From: Evansella sp. LMS18
GTDB taxonomy: Bacteria; Bacillota; Bacilli; Bacillales; Salisediminibacteriaceae
Length of the DNA stretch: 64,000 bases
Reading direction: 5' to 3'
Assembly: GCF_024362785.1 (NCBI RefSeq)
Contig: NZ_CP093301.1
Coordinates: 3,038,001-3,102,000 of the forward strand
This document shows positions 46,229 through 55,756 of the stretch, one piece after another; within the stretch, counting starts at the first letter, position 1; every line of letters starts with the position of its first letter. The notes under the pieces were generated by a model that ran no database searches, was not told the DNA's origin, and saw only the letters and a list, made by a program, of their open reading frames with translations. The translations under genes were made by a program, and so were the position numbers.

Positions 46229-47008
46229 ATGAAATTTGAAACGATGCCAGGATTAAAGGATATCAGACAGCAGTTAAGAAAACACACTCACAAAAATTAC
46301 GCTAAACAGAACCTCAGCAGGATTCAATTCATTACACTCCATCACAGCGGTACAACTTCCGGCGATGCTTTCTCTTTTGTGGATTATCATGTCCGGCATC
46401 ATGGCTGGCCGGGAATTGGCTATCATTTTGTCATTACAAAAACAGGTATTGTACAATGGACAAACAGCCTGGAGACAGTCAGTTATCATACTGGCGGAAG
46501 AAACAGTGGAAACATAGGAATATGCCTCACAGGAGCAGGCGAATTTACTTCGAGCCAGTTTGAAGCTATGAACAGACTCCTCGTTTTGTTAACCGGCCAA
46601 TTCCAGATTCCAGTAAGAAATGTACTGGGCCACAATGAACATCCAGGGCAGCAGACCATCTGCCCCGGCATGAATATGGCTGCTGTGAGAACTGGCCTTT
46701 ATCAGCAAAAGAGCAGATCGACTGCGACTGAAAACAGTAAAAATGAGCAAGCTTCCACGATTCTGAAAGAATTTAATGGTATTTTTCGAAGAGGGATGAA
46801 GGGGGCGAAAATAAGGGATCTCCAAAATTTACTCGTCCTTGCAGGAGAAAGGCTTCCTAAATATGGGGATGATGGTATTTACGGACTGGAAACAGAAGCC
46901 GCAGTGAGAAGCTTTCAGAGAAAACACGGACTGAGTAATGACGGGATTGCCGGTCCGAAAACACTTACTATGCTTGCACGAATCATCGGGCAAAGCACCC
47001 CTTTTTAG
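46229..47008 (+). CDS. N-acetylmuramoyl-L-alanine amidase with peptidoglycan-binding domain
   Basis: A 259-residue protein: an amidase_2/PGRP domain (FITLHHSGTTSG with the first zinc His, GIGYHFVITKTG, then VLGHNEHPGQQTICPG with the second zinc His and Cys) and a C-terminal PG_binding_1 repeat (RDLQNLLVLAGERLP, ending DGIAGPKTLTML). It cuts the amide between MurNAc and the stem peptide. GGAGGAGG at 46213-46220 selects the ATG at 46229. No signal peptide is present, as in phage or mother-cell lytic enzymes. A stem-loop in the leader ends next to the ribosome site. Confidence 0.9.
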   Translation: MKFETMPGLKDIRQQLRKHTHKNYAKQNLSRIQFITLHHSGTTSGDAFSFVDYHVRHHGWPGIGYHFVITKTGIVQWTNSLETVSYHTGGRNSGNIGICLTGAGEFTSSQFEAMNRLLVLLTGQFQIPVRNVLGHNEHPGQQTICPGMNMAAVRTGLYQQKSRSTATENSKNEQASTILKEFNGIFRRGMKGAKIRDLQNLLVLAGERLPKYGDDGIYGLETEAAVRSFQRKHGLSNDGIAGPKTLTMLARIIGQSTPF

Positions 47009-47068
47009 CAGAATAATCTCTCTTTTCACAACAATTTCAAAGATAAGCCTTTATTATTCCTGAATTTG

Positions 47069-47077
47069 TGGTATAAT
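47069..47077 (+). promoter_or_regulatory. Extended -10 promoter of typA
   Basis: TGGTATAAT at 47069-47077 (extended -10). A matching -35 is weak. About 42 bases upstream of the ATG. Confidence 0.55.
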
Positions 47078-47118
47078 AATACAGTTGTTCATCCGACTCT
47101 TAAGGAGAGATTTACAGA

Positions 47119-48954
47119 ATGAAAATTCGTGAAGATATAAGAAATATTGCGATTATTGCACACGTAGACCATGGTAAGACTACCTTAGTAGATAAATTGC
47201 TGCATCAGTCAGGAACATTTCGTACAAATGAACAGGTAGCAGAACGGGCGATGGATTCCAACGACCTTGAAAAAGAGCGTGGAATTACAATCCTTGCTAA
47301 GAATACTGCGATCAATTATGGAGAGAAGCGCATTAACATCATGGATACTCCTGGACACGCCGACTTCGGCGGGGAAGTGGAGCGTATCATGAAAATGGTT
47401 GACGGTGTACTTCTCGTTGTCGACGCTTATGAAGGCACAATGCCCCAGACAAGATTCGTACTGAAAAAAGCGCTTGAGCAAAAGCTTACGCCAATTGTTG
47501 TTGTAAATAAAATCGACCGTGATTTTGCAAGACCGGAAGAAGTTGTCGACGAAGTAATCGACTTGTTTATCGATCTTGGCGCTGAAGAAGACCAGCTGGA
47601 TTTCCCTGTAGTTTATGCATCTGCAATCAACGGAACTGCCAGCGTAGACCCTTCAAAGCAGGACGAAGATATGTCGGCGCTTTTCGATTCTATCATCGAG
47701 AACATTCCGGCACCTGCAGATAACAGTGAAGAGCCGCTTCAGTTCCAGATTACCCTTCTTGATTACAATGACTACCTTGGAAGAATTGGTGTCGGCCGTG
47801 TCTTCCGCGGCACTATCAAAGTAGGCCAGCAGGTAGCGTTAATGAAAATCGACGGTTCCGTAAAGCAGTTCAGGGTTACAAAGCTGTTCGGCTTCCTCGG
47901 CCTTAAAAGGATTGAAATCGAAGAGGCAAAAGCAGGGGACATCATTGCTGTTTCCGGTATGGAAGAAATTAACGTAGGGGAAACAGTCTGTCCTACAGAC
48001 AATCAGGATCCTCTTCCGATTTTAAGAATTGACGAACCTACTCTGCAGATGACTTTCCTTGTTAACAACAGTCCGTTTGCCGGAAGAGAAGGGAAATATA
48101 TTACGAGCAGAAAAATCGAAGAACGTCTTCGTACCGAACTGGAAACAGACGTTAGTTTGAAAGTAGAAAACACATCATCTCCTGATGTATGGACTGTATC
48201 AGGAAGAGGAGAGCTCCATCTTTCTATCCTTATTGAAAATATGAGACGGGAAGGGTACGAGCTGCAGGTTTCCAAACCGGAAGTTATCGTTCGTGAAATT
48301 GACGGCGTGAGATGTGAACCTGTGGAACGCGTTCAGATTGATGTGCCGGAGGAATATACTGGTGCTGTCATGGAATCTCTTGGTGCGAGAAAAGGCGAAA
48401 TGCTCAACATGACTAACCATGGGACAGGCCAGGTTCGTCTTGAATTTATGGTACCTGCACGCGGGCTGATTGGTTATTCAACTGAATTCCTGACTCAGAC
48501 AAGAGGTTACGGCATCATTAACCATTCCTTTGACAGCTATCAGCCAATGGCAGAAGGCCAGGTTGGCGGCAGAAGACAAGGTGTAATGGTATCTATGGAA
48601 AATGGTAAAGCAACTCAATACGGTATCATGCAGGTTGAAGACCGGGGAACCATTTTTGTAGACCCAGGTACAGAAATTTACTCCGGAATGATCGTAGGGG
48701 AGCATACCCGGGAAAATGATATTACTGTCAATATCACTAAGCTTAAGCAGATGACAAATATGCGTTCTGCTACGAAAGAACAGACAGTTACAATGAAAAA
48801 ACCGAGAATAATGACTCTTGAAGAAGCTCTGGAATATCTGAATGAAGATGAGTATTGCGAAGTGACTCCTGAGTCCATCCGTCTCCGTAAGAAGATTCTT
48901 GATAAAAATGAACGGGAAAGACTTCTTAAGAAAAAGAAATACGCAAACCAGTAA
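47119..48954 (+). CDS. typA: Translational GTPase TypA/BipA
   Basis: A 611-residue ribosome-associated GTPase of the EF-G-like superfamily. G motifs: [28 protein letters not shown] and VVVNKIDRD. Domains follow in the family order (GTPase, beta-barrel from about residue 205, two alpha/beta domains, C-terminal TypA domain). It assists ribosome assembly and growth at low temperature or stress. TAAGGAGAG precedes the ATG. Length is normal. Confidence 0.97.
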   Translation: MKIREDIRNIAIIAHVDHGKTTLVDKLLHQSGTFRTNEQVAERAMDSNDLEKERGITILAKNTAINYGEKRINIMDTPGHADFGGEVERIMKMVDGVLLVVDAYEGTMPQTRFVLKKALEQKLTPIVVVNKIDRDFARPEEVVDEVIDLFIDLGAEEDQLDFPVVYASAINGTASVDPSKQDEDMSALFDSIIENIPAPADNSEEPLQFQITLLDYNDYLGRIGVGRVFRGTIKVGQQVALMKIDGSVKQFRVTKLFGFLGLKRIEIEEAKAGDIIAVSGMEEINVGETVCPTDNQDPLPILRIDEPTLQMTFLVNNSPFAGREGKYITSRKIEERLRTELETDVSLKVENTSSPDVWTVSGRGELHLSILIENMRREGYELQVSKPEVIVREIDGVRCEPVERVQIDVPEEYTGAVMESLGARKGEMLNMTNHGTGQVRLEFMVPARGLIGYSTEFLTQTRGYGIINHSFDSYQPMAEGQVGGRRQGVMVSMENGKATQYGIMQVEDRGTIFVDPGTEIYSGMIVGEHTRENDITVNITKLKQMTNMRSATKEQTVTMKKPRIMTLEEALEYLNEDEYCEVTPESIRLRKKILDKNERERLLKKKKYANQ

Positions 48955-48992
48955 TAAGCAGCAAAAAAGAGGCGTGGGATAAAAATCTCATT

Positions 48993-49032
48993 AAAAAAGG
49001 TTCCAATCATAATATGATTGGAACCTTTTTTT
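48993..49032 (+). terminator. typA terminator
   Basis: AAAAAAGGTTCCAATCAT / ATGATTGGAACCTTTTTT stem of over 15 bp with T run. Confidence 0.92.
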
Positions 49033-49086
49033 GCGCAAAACAAAAGATAATGAGCTGAACATTGCACTTACCGAACCGTTTGTATC

Positions 49087-49329
49087 CTATTTTTCCACGG
49101 TTTTTCTGTTGAAAAGCCCAAGAAAATAGCTGACAGACCTATAAATGGAGAATAATAATAAACATGTGATTAACGACCCGGACATGTATCCTGCTGAAAA
49201 GAATGCGGGTCTGAACCACTCTTCATTTCTTCCTACGAGGATACCAACAATAATGGAAACAGCAAATATGGAAAACACAATTACATACTCAATTTTCTGC
49301 TCTCTGCTAAGATTCTTCAGATTGAACAT
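49087..49329 (-). CDS. 80-residue two-span membrane protein
   Basis: MFNLKNLSREQKIEYVIVFS then two hydrophobic segments (about residues 14-34 and 46-66) and a basic tail FNRKTVEK. AGGAGGG lies eight bases before the ATG. No known family can be named; it is convergent with typA. Confidence 0.7.
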   Translation of the reverse strand: MFNLKNLSREQKIEYVIVFSIFAVSIIVGILVGRNEEWFRPAFFSAGYMSGSLITCLLLFSIYRSVSYFLGLFNRKTVEK

Positions 49330-49591
49330 TAATCAATCCCTCCTGTCCTGAAAAACGTCTCCTATTATTAATTATAAGCTGTAGCACTTGCCCTTGCAAT
49401 TACATCGTTCAGAACGAAACATTCTGGTTATTTTATATATTCTGAGTTCCTGATTGACCACTCATCTTTTCAGGAATTATTATTATATTATATGAGTCTC
49501 CCCATTGCTCAGAATTATCAATGTAACTTTAAATATAGTGTGTTGATGAGCTCTGACAGGAGTTTATTATCAATACAGAGGAGTGATTTCT

Positions 49592-50473
49592 TTGAAGGAA
49601 AACCAGCCATTAGTTGCCACGTTTTCAATTATAGGCTACGATCCTGTAACAAAAGAAACAGGAATAGCAGTACAGTCAAAGTTTTTAAGTGTAGGGGCGG
49701 TTGTGCCCTGGGCTGAAGCAGGTGCAGGAGCGGTGGCAACCCAGTCATTCGCGAATACAAGCTTCGGGCCAAGAGGCCTGGATTATCTTAAGGAAGGCAA
49801 GTCACCTGAGGAAGTTATTGAACTTCTCGTTGAAAATGATGAAGATAAGGGTCTCCGCCAGTTTGCAGTAATGGATGCAGATGGAAAGACTGCTGCGTTT
49901 ACAGGGGAAGCCTGCTATGACTGGGCAGGTCACATTCAAGGTACATATTGTTCCGCGCAGGGGAATATTCTCGTTGGCGAGGAAACCGTCCAGTCTATGG
50001 TATCCGCATTTGAGAAGACAGAAGGAACTTTAGCTGAACGTCTCCTCGAGGCACTTGACCAGGGACAGCAGGCAGGAGGAGATTCACGAGGGAAACAGTC
50101 CGCCGCCCTGTTTATCGTCCAGGAAGAAGGAGGGTACGGGGGCTATAATGACAGGAAATACGATCTCCGTGTTGATGACCACCCGGAGCCGATTAAAGAA
50201 CTGAAGAGGCTATATCACCTGCATCAGCTGTACTTCAGCAGACCACAGGAAAGTGAATTACTTGATATGGAAGGAGAAGTTCTCCAGGATGTGCAGAATT
50301 GCCTTATACATGAAGGGCTCCTTGAGAAAAAACAGGACAGCTACAATAATACGGTCAAAGAAAGCCTGAAATCATACTATATGCAGGAAAATTTTGAAGA
50401 GCGCTGGCGTGAGGACGATAAGATGGATCCGTATGTGCTTCAGTTCTTGAAAAGTAAACAGAGGAACAGTTAA
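49592..50473 (+). CDS. DUF1028 (Ntn-hydrolase-like) protein
   Basis: A 293-residue DUF1028 protein. The conserved N-terminal part is ATFSIIGYDPVTKETGIAVQ, then VGAVVPWAEAGAGAVATQSF and FTGEACYDWAGHIQG. The family resembles Ntn hydrolases, but catalytic function has not been proved and it appears with catabolic genes of different kinds. A GTG at 49583 is possible; GAGGAG at 49578-49583 fits the TTG at 49592. The C-terminal 60 residues are charged and may form a helical tail. Alone between non-coding regions. Confidence 0.85.
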   Translation: MKENQPLVATFSIIGYDPVTKETGIAVQSKFLSVGAVVPWAEAGAGAVATQSFANTSFGPRGLDYLKEGKSPEEVIELLVENDEDKGLRQFAVMDADGKTAAFTGEACYDWAGHIQGTYCSAQGNILVGEETVQSMVSAFEKTEGTLAERLLEALDQGQQAGGDSRGKQSAALFIVQEEGGYGGYNDRKYDLRVDDHPEPIKELKRLYHLHQLYFSRPQESELLDMEGEVLQDVQNCLIHEGLLEKKQDSYNNTVKESLKSYYMQENFEERWREDDKMDPYVLQFLKSKQRNS

Positions 50474-50970
50474 ATCCAGTTAAAGGAAGCTTCAACGGAT
50501 TTACTTCAGAGGACAGACAAACCATCCGCATGCAATTTTACAGCAGGAATGGCATGTTTCTTGTTCAAATTCAGTCGTCGATTAAGTTACCAAAAAGAAA
50601 CAGCAAAGAGAATCTCATTAAACAAGCCCCTGCAGATCTCCAGGATAACTGCAGGGGCATTGGAGTTTTAATAAGTAAATTTGCTGAAGTTCCTGGTTAA
50701 GAAGTATTACTGTCCGGCGAGTTTTTAGCTTACGGCTAATTTAGTGTGAGTCTGGGCCTTTTATGTACACTATGTATGAGTAATTGACTAACAGTTCTCC
50801 TTTATGGTTATATATGTTTACGTTAGGCTTTGGTTTTAAGATTGGTGGCGGCCTTTACGGGTTTCTTTCCGGCCTTAACATTAAGGGAATTATTTACTTG
50901 AGGGGCGATACGTCAGAAAGGGCGACGGAAGTTACCAGACAGGTAAACAACCGGACAGGGGGGATGAAAA
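50474..50970. other. Intergenic region after the DUF1028 gene
   Basis: About 500 bases. Contains one hairpin (50626-50658). A frame from a TTG at 50784 to 50996 has no ribosome site and is not called. Nothing else recognised. Confidence 0.6.
50626..50658 (+). terminator. GC-rich hairpin downstream of the DUF1028 gene
   Basis: GCCCCTGCAG / CTGCAGGGGC, 10-bp stem with 13-base loop. T run is weak (ATTGGAGTTTT). Confidence 0.6.
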
Positions 50971-51510
50971 GTGAAACGGCTGAACATTTATCTTAGTGTT
51001 ATTGCTTTATTAGTGTTATTATCGGCATGCAATCCTGAAAATGATATAGATGAAGCAAACGCAGAGCGGTCCCCGGTAATATCTGAGACGGAAGCGGGAG
51101 ATTTTACGGTTAGGCTCGTTTCCGAGCGTGGTTACTACAAGCAGGATGAACAAATAAGGATTGGTGCACAAATAAAATATACAGGGGACGAGGAAGAAAT
51201 ACATATAACTCATGCCGATTCCCCGTTTGTATTTGAAATTCGTGAAGTTACCAGGGGAATCGATATTCCTGCGGGGGCAGAAAATGATTCCGGAGAAACA
51301 ACACTTATTCGTGAAACCTGGCATAGGGAAACATACAGCAAAAGGATGGCAAACGATTTTAACGAAAACGATTTTTTAACAGAGTTTTATTCTCATGACG
51401 GATTTCCAAGCGGAGAATACGAAATAGAGCTTAACACTGAATTTTATACTGCTGAAGAAGAAAGACAACGGCATCATTATTATACCAGTATTATGATACA
51501 GGTTGAGTAA
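50971..51510 (+). CDS. Hypothetical lipoprotein
   Basis: A 179-residue protein with a lipoprotein signal (LNIYLSVIALLVLLSAC, Cys20 in LSAC). The mature part has a beta-rich look with DFTVRLVSERGYYKQDEQIR and the end YEIELNTEFYTAEEER; this resembles intracellular-protease-inhibitor-like or Ig-like folds but is not assigned. GTG start at 50971 with GGGGGG upstream. It is 21 bases before sfsA and probably co-transcribed. Confidence 0.75.
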   Translation: MKRLNIYLSVIALLVLLSACNPENDIDEANAERSPVISETEAGDFTVRLVSERGYYKQDEQIRIGAQIKYTGDEEEIHITHADSPFVFEIREVTRGIDIPAGAENDSGETTLIRETWHRETYSKRMANDFNENDFLTEFYSHDGFPSGEYEIELNTEFYTAEEERQRHHYYTSIMIQVE

Positions 51511-51531
51511 GCAGTACGAAAGGGGCAAGGG

Positions 51532-52263
51532 ATGAGTACGTTCACATCATTTCCTGAAAGTCTGATTAAATCAACGTTTATTGAGAGACCAAACCGCTTC
51601 ATAGTCAAATGCCGTATTGAGGAATCAAATGAACTGGCTGAAGCCCATCTTCCTGACCCTGGTAGATTACTTGAGCTGTTGATTCCTGGTACGGTTATTT
51701 ATCTAAGCAAATCGAATAACCCAAAAAGAAAAACGAAGTATTCGGCAGTTATTATTGAACGGGAGGATGGGTCAGGATTTGTATCAGTAAACACAATCAT
51801 GCCCAATAAACTTGCGGAACTGGCAGTAAAACACCGTGCAGTGGACAGTCTTAAAGACTGGAACTATATACGCTCCGAATTCACCAAAGGAAATTCGCGG
51901 TGGGATATGCTCCTTTCCTCAGCCGATGGCCGGCAAATGGCGGTGGAGGTAAAAGGGGTCAGCCTGGCAGCAGAAGAAAAAGGCTTTTTTCCTGATGCTG
52001 TTACGAAGCGGGGGGCGAAGCATGTACGGGAACTTGCTGAAATAACCCTGGAGGAGAACTGGGAGAGCGCCCTCATTTTTGTTACTCAGAGGAGTGATAT
52101 TACTTCAGTATCACCAGCTGAGCATATAGACCCTGAATTTGCCGCGGCTCTTGCGGCAGCCGAAAAAGCAGGTGTCCATCTTCTGGGCTTGAGAAGTGAA
52201 GTGACTCTTCAAGGTATGGAAATTGTGGAAGAAATACCTGTCTATTCCAAATCATCTCGGTAA
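51532..52263 (+). CDS. sfsA: DNA/RNA nuclease SfsA homologue
   Basis: A 243-residue SfsA protein: an N-terminal OB-like part (RFIVKCRIEESNELAEAHLP, DPGRLLELL) and a C-terminal PD-(D/E)xK nuclease-like part with SRWDMLLSSADGRQMAVEVK and GFFPDAVTKRGAKHVREL. E. coli SfsA was first described as a sugar-fermentation stimulation protein and later shown to be a nuclease. AAGGGGCAAGG precedes the ATG. Confidence 0.92.
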   Translation: MSTFTSFPESLIKSTFIERPNRFIVKCRIEESNELAEAHLPDPGRLLELLIPGTVIYLSKSNNPKRKTKYSAVIIEREDGSGFVSVNTIMPNKLAELAVKHRAVDSLKDWNYIRSEFTKGNSRWDMLLSSADGRQMAVEVKGVSLAAEEKGFFPDAVTKRGAKHVRELAEITLEENWESALIFVTQRSDITSVSPAEHIDPEFAAALAAAEKAGVHLLGLRSEVTLQGMEIVEEIPVYSKSSR

Positions 52264-52343
52264 GATTAATCGGAAATGGAAATCAATAAAGGAAAAAGCC
52301 TGGTTTTAATAGAAATAGTTAATAATGTGAATTCATATATAGA

Positions 52344-52575
52344 CTTTGTATAAATAAGACGAATATTTCTTTTCGATTGTAGCGTAAGACGGCGACTCTT
52401 TCGGGAAAAGCATGAAAAGCTGAAAATCCATTTTTGACGGCGTTCAGCCGTCAAAAATTAGTTGAAGCCGTGCCCGAAGAACGCGTCCGTCTGAAGCGTA
52501 AATCGAGCAACAAAGTAACCTTTTAAGATAATGTTCGTATTAAATGTGAAAATCTTGAATTTTTAAATTGATTCA
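52344..52575 (+). repeat. Family B repeat, copy B2
   Basis: About 232 bp, from CTTTGTATAAATAAGACGAA to AAATTGATTCA. It matches B1 across its length with point changes: GCGTAAGACGGCGACTCT, the TTTTTGACGGC/GCCGTCAAAAA hairpin and GTCCGTCTGAAGCGTAAATC are shared. Fills most of the gap between sfsA and the EamA gene. Confidence 0.85.
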
Positions 52576-52641
52576 CGTACCTATAGCCAGTTCCGTCAGG
52601 GCCAGAGTTGCGGCATAGAAACATAAAAGGCTGGGCTTCCT

Positions 52642-53502
52642 ATGCAAAGAGAATTATTTTATGTACATATAGCTGTTCTTTTATTCGGTTTGTCAGGTTT
52701 ATTTGCAAACTGGATTCTGCTCCCTGCTCCTGCCATAGTGTTAGGGAGGGTATTTTTTGCTGCGTTTTTTCTGTTTCTTGTCCTCCTTATTCTGAAGAAA
52801 AAAATTCTGCTGCCATCATTAAAGGCTTATTTTCCTTTTCTATTATTAGGGGCAGTGCTTGCTGTCCATTGGGGCAGTTTTTTTCATGCTATCCAGCTTT
52901 CCTCCGTAGCGGTTGGCCTAGTTACTTTCGCCACCTTTCCTATATTCGCGAGCTTTCTTGAACCAATTTTCTTTAAAGAAAAGTTCAATGGCAAAAGTGT
53001 CATTTTTGCTGCGGTAACTTTCACAGGAGTGCTGTTCATCATTCCTGATTTTGATCTCAGGAACGAATATACACAAGGGGCAGCCTGGGGGCTTATATCG
53101 GCGGTAACATTCGCTTTTTTATCCATATTAAACCGGGCTTTTGTGAGAAATCATTCCAGCCTTGTTATCGGCTTTTACCAGAACTTTTTTGCCTTCTTTT
53201 GTCTCGTCCCTTTCCTGCCTCTGTTAATGCAGCAGATTTCTCTTTATAATCTCTCTATGCTCCTGTTGTTAGGCATTTTATTCACAGGGATTGCCCATGT
53301 TGTTTTTATCCAGGGATTGACGCAGTTAAATGTAAGAACTGCAAGCATTATTGCATCCCTGGAACCAGTTTATGGAATTGCTGCAGCAGCCGTCATTTTT
53401 TTCGAAGTTCCTGTGCTGAGGGAGTGGATCGGTATACTTTTAATTTTGAGCTGTGCCATGTTCGTTTCCTTTCGTAAGGTTACTTCGGAACATCCGGAGT
53501 AA
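52642..53502 (+). CDS. EamA/DMT-family transporter
   Basis: A 286-residue ten-span membrane protein with two EamA halves. The first half shows FGLSGLFANWILLPAPAIVL and the typical LLLGAVLAVHWGSFFHAIQL; the second repeats it with ASIIASLEPVYGIAAAAVIF. DMT-family exporters move metabolites of many sorts; the substrate is not known. The ATG at 52642 has only a weak ribosome site (AAAGGCTGGG). The gene stands alone. Confidence 0.85.
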   Translation: MQRELFYVHIAVLLFGLSGLFANWILLPAPAIVLGRVFFAAFFLFLVLLILKKKILLPSLKAYFPFLLLGAVLAVHWGSFFHAIQLSSVAVGLVTFATFPIFASFLEPIFFKEKFNGKSVIFAAVTFTGVLFIIPDFDLRNEYTQGAAWGLISAVTFAFLSILNRAFVRNHSSLVIGFYQNFFAFFCLVPFLPLLMQQISLYNLSMLLLLGILFTGIAHVVFIQGLTQLNVRTASIIASLEPVYGIAAAAVIFFEVPVLREWIGILLILSCAMFVSFRKVTSEHPE

Positions 53503-53590
53503 AAAACTGCCATGCTGTATTAAGACAGACTCTGCCCTCCATATATATAAGCAATATATATTACAAGCTTAATGCTGGAGGGTGATTGTA

Positions 53591-54487
53591 TTGTTCATGC
53601 GAATAAACAAGCTTCCTGTTAATCTTCCTGCCCCAAAAAAACCTGATTCCGACGGAGCCTCGTTGGTTCAGGAGCTGCTCGGCGGTCAATACGGCGAGAT
53701 GTCCCTCTTACACAACTATCTTTTCCAGTCGTTCAATTTCCGCAATAAGCAGAAGTTCAGACCTTTTTATGAGCTAGTCTCCAGCATGGCAGCTGAGGAA
53801 CTTAGCCATACAGAGCTGGTATCCAATACGATTAATCTCATGCTCACAGGTACTACCTTCCCGGGGGACCCTGACGTGACTCCTATGAAGGAGGGGAAGG
53901 ATAAACGGAACACTCAGCACTTCATCGCGGCTGGGCAGACGGCAATGCCTGTTGATTCCATGGGAAAGGCGTGGAGTGGAGAAAATGTATTCAACAGTGG
54001 AAATCTTGTTCTTGATTTCCTTCATAACTTTTATCGTGAATGGGGAGCGAGGATACGTAAAATGCGAATCTATGAAATGACTGACCATCCTGCTGCACGG
54101 GAAATGATCGGCTATCTCCTCGTTCGATCCGAAGTCCATATACTGGCATTCAGTAAAGCTCTTGAAATAATGACGGGCGCGGAATTAAATAAATTACTGC
54201 CTGTTCCGGACATTGATACCAAGAAGTTTTCTGCAACGGAAAAATATGGTGCTGAGGGTGTCCACAGGAAGCTTTATACTTACAGTGCACAGAACTATAC
54301 GGAACTGGCGAAGATCTGGAAAGGGCGGCATCCAGGAGACGGCGGCAGGCTGGAAGTAATTCCGGGTACGCCAGAAGGAGTAGCAGTACCGGATCTCGAT
54401 GAAACACCTGAAGCGTTTGCCCCTGGAATATCCCATGAAAATTTCAGGGAAATTGCAATGCGCCTTATGCGTTCGTCAGAAATATAA
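53591..54487 (+). CDS. Manganese catalase family protein
   Basis: A 298-residue Mn-catalase-type ferritin-like protein. Metal ligands of the four-helix bundle can be placed: Glu36 in GGQYGEMSLLHNY, Glu69-Glu70 and His73 in MAAEELSHTEL, and later Glu and His in REWGARIRKMRIYEMTD and LLVRSEVHILAF. It decomposes hydrogen peroxide. The start is most likely a TTG at 53591 (then FMRINKLPVN), six bases after GGAGGGTGA; a GTG at 53582 or ATG at 53597 are alternatives. In Bacillus such proteins also occur in the spore coat (CotJC-type). Confidence 0.82.
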   Translation: MFMRINKLPVNLPAPKKPDSDGASLVQELLGGQYGEMSLLHNYLFQSFNFRNKQKFRPFYELVSSMAAEELSHTELVSNTINLMLTGTTFPGDPDVTPMKEGKDKRNTQHFIAAGQTAMPVDSMGKAWSGENVFNSGNLVLDFLHNFYREWGARIRKMRIYEMTDHPAAREMIGYLLVRSEVHILAFSKALEIMTGAELNKLLPVPDIDTKKFSATEKYGAEGVHRKLYTYSAQNYTELAKIWKGRHPGDGGRLEVIPGTPEGVAVPDLDETPEAFAPGISHENFREIAMRLMRSSEI

Positions 54488-54592
54488 TCTTTTGAACTTG
54501 TATTCTTCTTGTTTATTAATTAAGTAATCCGTACAATGAAATAATCAGCACTTTCAGAAAAAAATAAAACTGAGATGTACCAGGTGATATTA

Positions 54593-55678
54593 ATGTGGAT
54601 GAATGAAGCAGTTGTATGGATTCTAGTAATATTTATGTTTATCGGAGCGATTGATAAAATAACAGGAAACAAACGAGGGTATGGAAAAGCGTTTGAGGAC
54701 GGTTTTATGGCAATGGGGCCTCTTGCTCTGTCCATGATAGGAATCATTACTGTTTCACCTGTTCTTGCGGAATTACTCAGGCCGTCAGTCACACCTCTCT
54801 TTACAGCAATTGGGGCAGATCCTGCCATGTTTGCAGGTATACTTCTTGCAATTGATATGGGAGGGTACCCGCTAGCGATGGAGCTTGCTGAAACAGAAAT
54901 GGCAGGCCTTTTCGCTGGAATCATAATTTCCACGTTAATTGGCCCGGTATTCGTGTTTACTATTCCGGTAGCGCTTAGTTTAATACAAAAACAGGACGAA
55001 GCCATTTTTGCCAGAGGTATTCTGATCGGTTTAACTACAGTCCCTTTCGGCGCCTTCGCAGGGGGGCTTCTTGCAGGTTTCCCAGCCTCGTTCCTGCTGT
55101 TTCAGCTGATTCCTGTAGTTTTATTTTCTGTGTTTATAATCGCGGGCCTTATATTTATCCCACAGTTAATGATCAAAGGATTCGTTCTGTTTGGTAAAGG
55201 AATCGTAGTGTTAATTACGATATCCCTGGCATTCAGTATTATTGAAACGCTAACAGGCTTTACAGTAATCCCCGGAATGCTTCCTTTATCGGAAGGGGTA
55301 TATATAGTAGGGGTAATTGCTATTACTCTGGCAGGGGCTTTTCCATTGGTGCATTTCTTAAAGAAGGTACTGTCAAGGGTGTTGTCCCCATTGGGAGACA
55401 GGTTAAACATGAATGAGAATGCGCTTATTGGTCTCGTCTCATCTCTTGCTCACAGTATACCAATGTTTAAAATGCTCCATACGATGGATGAAAAGGGAAA
55501 GCTGGTTAATATCGCTTTTGCAGTTAGCGGAGCTTTCGTACTTGGGGGGCATCTCGGTTTTACAGCGTCGGTGGAAGCGGAAATGCTTATACCAATGATG
55601 GCGGGAAAGATTATTGCAGGGGCGGCAGCCGGGGCAGCTGCATACTATGCAGGCAGCAAGTTAAAGAAAACTCGCTGA
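54593..55678 (+). CDS. eutH: Ethanolamine permease EutH
   Basis: A 361-residue integral membrane protein matching EutH, the putative ethanolamine carrier: NEAVVWILVIFMFIGAIDKI at the start, then SMIGIITVSPVLAELLRP, AIDMGGYPLAMEL and late HSIPMFKMLHTMDEKGK. About ten or eleven membrane segments. An ATG at 54575 is in frame, but AGGTGA fits the ATG at 54593. No other eut gene is near, so it is an orphan. The last residues LKKTR and the stop codon lie in a remnant of repeat family A (55661-55687). Confidence 0.9.
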   Translation: MWMNEAVVWILVIFMFIGAIDKITGNKRGYGKAFEDGFMAMGPLALSMIGIITVSPVLAELLRPSVTPLFTAIGADPAMFAGILLAIDMGGYPLAMELAETEMAGLFAGIIISTLIGPVFVFTIPVALSLIQKQDEAIFARGILIGLTTVPFGAFAGGLLAGFPASFLLFQLIPVVLFSVFIIAGLIFIPQLMIKGFVLFGKGIVVLITISLAFSIIETLTGFTVIPGMLPLSEGVYIVGVIAITLAGAFPLVHFLKKVLSRVLSPLGDRLNMNENALIGLVSSLAHSIPMFKMLHTMDEKGKLVNIAFAVSGAFVLGGHLGFTASVEAEMLIPMMAGKIIAGAAAGAAAYYAGSKLKKTR

Positions 55679-55687
55679 TTGGCGAAC
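55661..55687 (-). repeat. Family A terminal fragment at the 3' end of eutH
   Basis: Minus strand reads GGTTCGCCAATCAGCGAG then TTTTCTTTAA, matching the family A end (GCTCGCCAATCGGCGAG then TTTTCTTTAT) at 24 of 27 positions. It supplies the last codons and the stop of eutH. Confidence 0.55.
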
Positions 55688-55703
55688 CACTTTCTTATAA
55701 TGT

Positions 55704-55745
55704 AAAAAAGTTATGGCCATCCCAAGGGGATGGCCATAACTTTTT
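55704..55745. terminator. Bidirectional terminator between eutH and the regulator
   Basis: AAAAAGTTATGGCCATCC / GGATGGCCATAACTTTTT, about 18-bp stem between convergent genes. Confidence 0.92.
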
Positions 55746-55756
55746 ATACAGGATAA

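Noticed and set aside
46103-47008. Amidase gene considered as a prophage remnant
   Set aside because: No holin, terminase, integrase or other phage gene nearby; neighbours are core genes.
50784-50996. 70-codon frame with a hydrophobic N-terminal part
   Set aside because: TTG start, no ribosome site, and its end overlaps a well-supported lipoprotein gene.
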